From contig JBBDNV010000214.1 in assembly GCA_040877415.1 (NCBI GenBank), forward strand, positions 1 through 8,993: a stretch of 8,993 nucleotides of DNA, in the 5' to 3' direction. Under the pieces are notes generated by a model that did no database searches, was not told the DNA's origin, and saw nothing but the letters and a program-made list of their open reading frames with translations. Shown in pieces: positions 4,630 through 8,993 of the stretch. The position numbers and the translations under genes were made by a program. The stretch is from JBBDNV01 sp040877415 (GTDB taxonomy: Bacteria > Planctomycetota > Planctomycetia > Pirellulales > PALSA-1355). The stretch's first letter is position 1, and each line of letters begins with the position of its first letter.

Positions 4630-7053
4630 TTGGCCCGCGGTAAAACAACAGACGAAGGAGGTAGCAAGGCGTGGAGTGAGGTGCTCGGGCTTGTCCTGCT
4701 CGGCGCCGGCACCCTGCTCTTCCTCGCCCTCGTTTCCTACAACCCCGAGGACGTGCCCTCGTGGGTCCCCTTCATCAGCAAACAAGCGGGCGGGGGCGGG
4801 GCGACGGAGAACTTCATCGGCCCGGTCGGAGCGATTGTCGCCGGGGCAGCCTATTTCCTGCTCGGGGCAGCCTCTTACCTGCTGGCTGTCGTCCTCATCG
4901 GTTTCGGGGGGGCCAAGTTCCTCTCCCACGGCCTGCGCCTCGACCGCAAACGCTGGGCGTGGATCGGCGCGTTTGTTGTCACCGGCGCCTGCCTCGCGGG
5001 CATCCAGCCGTGGTTCCTTCAATCGTGGAAAGAGCACTTCAATATCCTCGGGCCGGGCGGCTGGGCCGGTTTCGCCTTGGGGCGAACCGTGTTGGCCGGG
5101 CTCCTCGGCATGGTCGGGGCCACGATCCTGCTCTCCCTCTTCTACCTGGCCAGCCTGATCTTCATGACCGGGATGCACCCGGTGAAGTTTTGCAAGACGC
5201 TCATGGTCGCCATCCCCGCGTGGCTACGCGAACGCCGCGAGGCGAAACTCGAGCGCATCCGCCTCGAGCAGGAAGCCGCCGTCGAGGAAGCGCTGGCCAC
5301 CACGCCGCGGTCCCGACCGGCCCGCCCGCGCAAAAAAGCACCCGTGCCGGGGGACGCGGAGGAAATAGAAGAGGCGGAAGAAGAAACCGCCCCCGAGCCT
5401 CCCCTCCCCGAGCCCAAGATCATCGACACTGGCGCCGCACCGGTCAAAAAACCCCCCGCCCCCGCGCCGCCGAAAAAGAAGGAGGCCGGCCCTCTCGGCG
5501 CGGTGCCCGACATCCACATCGAGAACTACCAGATGCCGCCGCTCGACCTGCTGGAATCGCCGGACCTGGCCGGACGGCAGAGCGCGGACCCCGCGGAGTT
5601 GCTCGCCGTGCAAAGCAGCATCCTCGACACGCTCAGGCAGTTCGGCCTCGAGGCCAGCGCCGGGGACATCACCCGCGGACCGACCGTCACCCGCTTCGAG
5701 CTCTACCCCGCGCGCGGCGTGCGCGTCGACCGCATCGTCAGCCTCGAAAAAGACATCGCCCGCGCCACCTGCGCCGAGAAGATCAACATCCTCGCCCCCA
5801 TTCCCGGCAAGGACACCGTGGGCATCGAGATCGCCAACAGCCAAAAAATCAAAGTCACCTTCCGCGAACTTCTCGAGAGCGACGAATGGGTCAACAGCAA
5901 GGCCAAGATCCCGCTCGCCCTCGGCAAGGATGTCTACGGGCGCACCATCATCGCCGACCTCGCGCAGATGCCCCACCTCCTCATCGCCGGCACCACGGGA
6001 AGCGGCAAGAGCGTGTGCGTCAACGCCATCATCGCCAGCATACTCTACAAGTTTTCCCCCGCGGAACTGCGCTTCATCATGATCGATCCGAAAGTCGTCG
6101 AGATGCAGCACTACGGGAAGCTGCCCCATCTCGCGGCCAACGTGGTCACCGAACCGAAAAAAGTCCTCCTCGCCCTCCGCTATGTCATCGACGAGATGGA
6201 ACGCCGCTACCGCATCTTCGCCAAGTGCGGACTGCGCAACATCCACGGTTTCAATGCGCGTCCGCAGGACAAGAAAGCCGAAGACGTGCCGCTTCCCGAA
6301 CCGGAGGACAACGGGGCCGAAGAAGAGGGCATCGAGGATGCCGTGCTCGAGGCGGTGAAACCGAAGAAGGGCGAGGAACTCGTCATCCCCGACCGCCTCC
6401 CTTACATTGTCGTCATCGTCGACGAATTGGCCGATCTCATGCAGACCACGCCGGCCGACGTGGAAAGCTCCATCGCCCGTATCACGCAAATGGCCCGCGC
6501 CGCCGGCATCCACATGATCGTGGCCACGCAAACCCCGCGGGCCGACGTCGTCACCGGCGTGATCAAAGCCAACATCCCCAGCCGCATCGCTTTCCAGGTG
6601 GCGTCGAAACTCGACAGCCGGGTCATCCTCGACGCCAATGGCGCGGACAAACTCCTCGGCCAAGGCGACATGCTCTACCTCCCGCCCGGCACCTCGACGC
6701 TGGTCCGCGCCCAAGGCGTGCTGGTGACCGACGAGGAAATCCACCGCGTGGTCGATTATGTCGGCGCGCAGGCCGAACCAACCTTCGATCCCGGATTCCA
6801 CGAAGCCATGACCTCGACCGGCGGGGGAGACAGCGACGTCACCGACGAGGACGAGGAACTCGTGACCAAGTGCCTCGGCATCATCAAGCAGGAAGGCAAA
6901 GCCTCCACCTCGATGCTCCAGCGCCGCCTGCGGCTCGGCTACACCCGGGCGGCCCGTGTGGTCGACATCCTGGAGCAACGCGGCGTCCTCGGACCCCGCG
7001 ACGGGGCCAAAGACCGCGAGATACTTGTGGACTTGGAAAGCCTGCCGGATTGA
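4630..7053 (+). CDS. ftsK: DNA translocase FtsK/SpoIIIE
   Basis: This membrane-anchored hexameric ATPase pumps chromosome ends through the closing septum and supports dimer resolution. It has 807 residues, close to SpoIIIE and much shorter than E. coli FtsK. About four or five membrane helices occupy residues 17 to about 180. A Pro/Glu/Lys-rich linker runs to about 295. The alpha-beta motor follows, with Walker A GTTGSGKS at 454-461, Walker B IVDELADLM at 596-604, and the conserved block TQMARAAGIHMIVATQTPRA downstream. The C-terminal winged-helix gamma domain carries KASTSMLQRRLRLGYTRAAR (about 757-776), the region that reads polarity sequences on DNA. A charged insert (about 545-588) lies within the motor before Walker B. 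The proposed start is TTG 4630 (MARGKTTDE); no ATG is available near the start. GTG 4681 is the alternative. It is first in a probable operon with the RodZ-like gene 17 bp downstream. Confidence 0.96.
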   Translation: MARGKTTDEGGSKAWSEVLGLVLLGAGTLLFLALVSYNPEDVPSWVPFISKQAGGGGATENFIGPVGAIVAGAAYFLLGAASYLLAVVLIGFGGAKFLSHGLRLDRKRWAWIGAFVVTGACLAGIQPWFLQSWKEHFNILGPGGWAGFALGRTVLAGLLGMVGATILLSLFYLASLIFMTGMHPVKFCKTLMVAIPAWLRERREAKLERIRLEQEAAVEEALATTPRSRPARPRKKAPVPGDAEEIEEAEEETAPEPPLPEPKIIDTGAAPVKKPPAPAPPKKKEAGPLGAVPDIHIENYQMPPLDLLESPDLAGRQSADPAELLAVQSSILDTLRQFGLEASAGDITRGPTVTRFELYPARGVRVDRIVSLEKDIARATCAEKINILAPIPGKDTVGIEIANSQKIKVTFRELLESDEWVNSKAKIPLALGKDVYGRTIIADLAQMPHLLIAGTTGSGKSVCVNAIIASILYKFSPAELRFIMIDPKVVEMQHYGKLPHLAANVVTEPKKVLLALRYVIDEMERRYRIFAKCGLRNIHGFNARPQDKKAEDVPLPEPEDNGAEEEGIEDAVLEAVKPKKGEELVIPDRLPYIVVIVDELADLMQTTPADVESSIARITQMARAAGIHMIVATQTPRADVVTGVIKANIPSRIAFQVASKLDSRVILDANGADKLLGQGDMLYLPPGTSTLVRAQGVLVTDEEIHRVVDYVGAQAEPTFDPGFHEAMTSTGGGDSDVTDEDEELVTKCLGIIKQEGKASTSMLQRRLRLGYTRAARVVDILEQRGVLGPRDGAKDREILVDLESLPD

Positions 7054-7070
7054 TCCATATTGAACCCGGT

Positions 7071-7616
7071 ATGAACACGGCCACCGGCCCCGAACTCAAA
7101 GCTCTCCGCGAATCGCAAGGTCTCACCATCGAGCAGGCCGCCGCGGGGACCTGTCTGCGTCCGGGTTTCCTCCGCGAGTTGGAAGAGCGCACCACCGCGG
7201 CGGATTTTCCCGATGTTTACCACCGGCTCTCCCTCCGCATGTATGCGCGCTACCTCGGCCTCGAGATGGAGCCGCAGCATCGGCCCGCGGTCCACAGCGG
7301 CCATGGCACCCGCATCTCGCCCGTCGGGCTTTTTGTCCGACGCATGGGACGTCCGCCCAAACCGGCGCGCTTGAGCCCTGCGCAGCGCAATCGTCTGGTC
7401 AATACCGCCAAGACGACCAGCGCGGCGGTGGTCACCGTTCTGGCCATCGGCCTGTGGTCCTTGAACGCCAAACTCTCGCGTTTGGATCTCGACGAGGCCA
7501 AGCCGCGCCCCCGCGCCGTCGTTGCGGCCAAACCGGCGCCCCTGCCGGTCATGATCGAAATGCCCCGCTGCACGCTGGATGAACCCGTGCAACTGATCCT
7601 CGTGCCGGGACTCTGA
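7071..7616 (+). CDS. RodZ-like HTH and single-pass membrane protein
   Basis: This 181-residue protein has an N-terminal helix-turn-helix of the RodZ type (HTH_25-like). The pattern ELKALRESQGLTIEQAAAGT at 8-27 is followed by a RELEER motif (35-40) and the RMYARYLGLE motif (56-65), which is typical of RodZ. A basic linker (about 86-114) precedes one membrane helix at about 115-132 (KTTSAAVVTVLAIGLWSL region). A short Pro/Ala-rich outer segment of about 50 residues ends the protein. In RodZ the cytoplasmic HTH binds MreB and links it to cell-wall elongation; that role is inferred here. The long periplasmic beta domain of classical RodZ is absent, so this is a short variant and I give no gene symbol. 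Start ATG 7071 lies 17 bp after ftsK; no Shine-Dalgarno is visible. rimO follows after 32 bp. Confidence 0.8.
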   Translation: MNTATGPELKALRESQGLTIEQAAAGTCLRPGFLRELEERTTAADFPDVYHRLSLRMYARYLGLEMEPQHRPAVHSGHGTRISPVGLFVRRMGRPPKPARLSPAQRNRLVNTAKTTSAAVVTVLAIGLWSLNAKLSRLDLDEAKPRPRAVVAAKPAPLPVMIEMPRCTLDEPVQLILVPGL

Positions 7617-7619
7617 CCC

Positions 7620-7638
7620 GGCGTCCTGTCCGGACGCC
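7620..7638 (+). other. Small hairpin between the RodZ-like gene and rimO
   Basis: GGCGTCC (7620-7626) and GGACGCC (7632-7638) form a perfect 7-bp stem with a 5-nt loop. It ends 10 nt before the rimO ATG. No T-run follows, so it does not look like a terminator. It could affect rimO translation or mRNA processing, or be chance in GC-rich sequence. Confidence 0.35.
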
Positions 7639-7648
7639 CCCTCATCGC

Positions 7649-8993
7649 ATGGTTTCCGACGCGCGTCCCAAAATCGGCATGGTCAGCCTCGGCTGCGCCA
7701 AAAATCTGGTCGACGCCGAAATCATGCTCGGCGGTGCGGCCAGGGAAAATTTCGACCTGACCCGCGAGCCGGACGAAGCCGATGTGCTGGTCATCAACAC
7801 CTGCGGCTTCATCGACCAGGCCAAGGAAGAGTCGATCGATACCATCCTCGAAATGCACCAGCGGCGTTTGTCCGCGCGCCCGGAACAGAAAATCATCGTC
7901 AGCGGGTGCCTCGCCCAGCGTTACCACGAGGAACTCAAACGCGAAATTCCCGAGGTCGATGCCTTCATCGGGCTCGACCAGATCGCCGACTTTCCGCGCA
8001 TCGTCCGCGAAGTCCTCGACCGCGCCCCCGCCGAAGCCGCCACCCCGCTCGATCTGGTCACGCGCAAATCACGCTACATTCCGGACTATGACACCCCGCG
8101 CTTCCTGCTCACCCCGCACCACACCGCTTACCTGAAAATCGCCGAGGGCTGCAACCATCCGTGCAGCTTCTGCGTCATTCCGCAGATGCGCGGACGCCAC
8201 CGCAGCCGGACCATCGGTTCGGTCGTGGCCGAGGCCCGCCAACTCGTCGGGCAGGGCGTGAAGGAACTCAACCTGATCAGCCAGGACACCACCTACTTCG
8301 GCATGGATCTTTGGGAGGTGAAAGCCGGACCGCGCCAACCGGTCGACTCCTCGCGGGGGCCGACCCTCTGCCGCCTGCTCGAGGCGCTCGACCAGATCGA
8401 AGGCGATTTCTGGGTCCGCCTGCTCTACACGCACCCCGCGCATTGGAGCGACGAACTCATCGACACCATCGCGCAGAGCAAGAAAGTCGCGCGCTACGTC
8501 GACATGCCGCTGCAGCACATCGACGAGGAAATGCTGCAACTCATGCGCCGCGAGACCTCGCGGCAGCACATCGAGGAGTTGATCGTGAAGATGCGCGAGG
8601 GCATCCCCGGCCTGGCCATCCGCACCACCTTCATCACCGGCTTCCCCGGTGAGGGCGACGCGCATTTCGAGAGCCTGCTCGAATTCATCGAACGCCTGCG
8701 TTTCGAACGCCTCGGGGTCTTCAAATACTCACAGGAGGAAGGTTCCCGTGCGGCGAAGATGGACGGACAAATCCCCGCCTCCGCGAAAAACAAACGTCAC
8801 GCCCGCGCCATGAAACTGCAGCAAAAGATCGCCCGTGAACTGGCCGCGGCGCAGCAAGGGCGCACGATCAAGGTTTTGGTCGAGCAACCGCAGGTCGCCC
8901 GCAGCGAGCACGACGCACCCGATGTCGATTGCCGTGTACTCCTCGAATCCGCCTTGCCGGTCGGAAAATTCGCCGAGGTCGAAGTGACCGGCG
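7649..8993 (+). CDS. rimO: Ribosomal protein uS12 methylthiotransferase RimO, runs off the right edge
   Basis: RimO is a radical-SAM enzyme that adds a methylthio group to a conserved aspartate of ribosomal protein S12, using two iron-sulfur clusters. 448 codons are present; the end of the C-terminal TRAM domain is missing. The N-terminal UPF0004 domain carries the three cluster cysteines Cys16 (SLGCAKNLVD), Cys52 (NTCGFIDQAKEES) and Cys87 (SGCLAQRY). The radical-SAM motif is IAEGCNHPCSFCVIPQMRGR, with Cys168, Cys172 and Cys175. GCAKNLVDAE and AYLKIAEGCNHPCSFC fit RimO rather than the tRNA enzymes MiaB or MtaB. The TRAM domain starts near GRTIKVLVEQ. A stretch of about 18 residues (222-239, WEVKAGPRQPVDSSRGPT) looks longer than in many RimO proteins. 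The start ATG 7649 gives MVSDARPKIGMVSLGC. It is probably the third gene of the ftsK operon. Confidence 0.95.
   Translation, partial: MVSDARPKIGMVSLGCAKNLVDAEIMLGGAARENFDLTREPDEADVLVINTCGFIDQAKEESIDTILEMHQRRLSARPEQKIIVSGCLAQRYHEELKREIPEVDAFIGLDQIADFPRIVREVLDRAPAEAATPLDLVTRKSRYIPDYDTPRFLLTPHHTAYLKIAEGCNHPCSFCVIPQMRGRHRSRTIGSVVAEARQLVGQGVKELNLISQDTTYFGMDLWEVKAGPRQPVDSSRGPTLCRLLEALDQIEGDFWVRLLYTHPAHWSDELIDTIAQSKKVARYVDMPLQHIDEEMLQLMRRETSRQHIEELIVKMREGIPGLAIRTTFITGFPGEGDAHFESLLEFIERLRFERLGVFKYSQEEGSRAAKMDGQIPASAKNKRHARAMKLQQKIARELAAAQQGRTIKVLVEQPQVARSEHDAPDVDCRVLLESALPVGKFAEVEVTG

Noticed and set aside
5224..6978. A 584-residue minus-strand open frame opposite ftsK
   Set aside because: It is an antisense shadow with low-complexity Gly, Asp, His and Val composition; ftsK explains the region.
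4761..7616. A 951-residue plus-strand open frame through ftsK
   Set aside because: Its first part is an out-of-frame reading of ftsK, rich in Arg, Pro and His. Only its last 181 codons, from ATG 7071, are a real gene (the RodZ-like protein). It is not a fusion.

Overview
This is a GC-rich bacterial chromosomal window made almost entirely of housekeeping genes, interrupted by one small mobile unit. No taxonomic marker is present. My best guess is a member of the Verrucomicrobiota or a related PVC lineage. The guess rests on the RAYT type (N-terminal HWRQAG..YFVTFR..DSLP pattern), the GTAGAAGCGGCG palindromes, the near absence of Shine-Dalgarno sequences and the gene combination. It is inference only.

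Layout. Everything from position 1 to about 4540 is on the minus strand and is read right to left. The order of transcription is an ExoD-family membrane protein, a DUF502 membrane protein, a 64-residue protein of unknown function, a probable intrinsic terminator, purB (adenylosuccinate lyase), a broken REP-associated tyrosine transposase (RAYT) flanked by two long palindromes, and the first 254 codons of ffh (SRP54 GTPase, running off the left edge). From about 4541 to the right edge everything is on the plus strand: a compact ftsK/spoIIIE DNA translocase, a short RodZ-like HTH/membrane protein, and rimO (ribosomal protein S12 methylthiotransferase, running off the right edge). The 89-bp gap at 4541-4629 is the divergent promoter region. 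No gene-free stretch exceeds 300 bases.

How the genes fit together. The right-hand group joins chromosome segregation (FtsK), an envelope or cell-shape type protein (RodZ-like) and ribosome modification (RimO) with spacings of 17 and 32 bp, so it is probably one operon. The exoD-DUF502-small protein group looks like a second operon. purB and ffh are ordinary essential-type genes that share a strand and are now separated by the mobile unit.

The most interesting object is this REP/RAYT unit at about 821-1528. Two near-identical imperfect palindromes, in the same orientation, bracket a RAYT gene interrupted by a single in-frame TAG. The outer edge of the palindrome also supplies the TAG stop codons of both purB and the RAYT. 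I found no CRISPR array, tRNA, rRNA, prophage or defence system, and no clearly undescribed multi-gene system.
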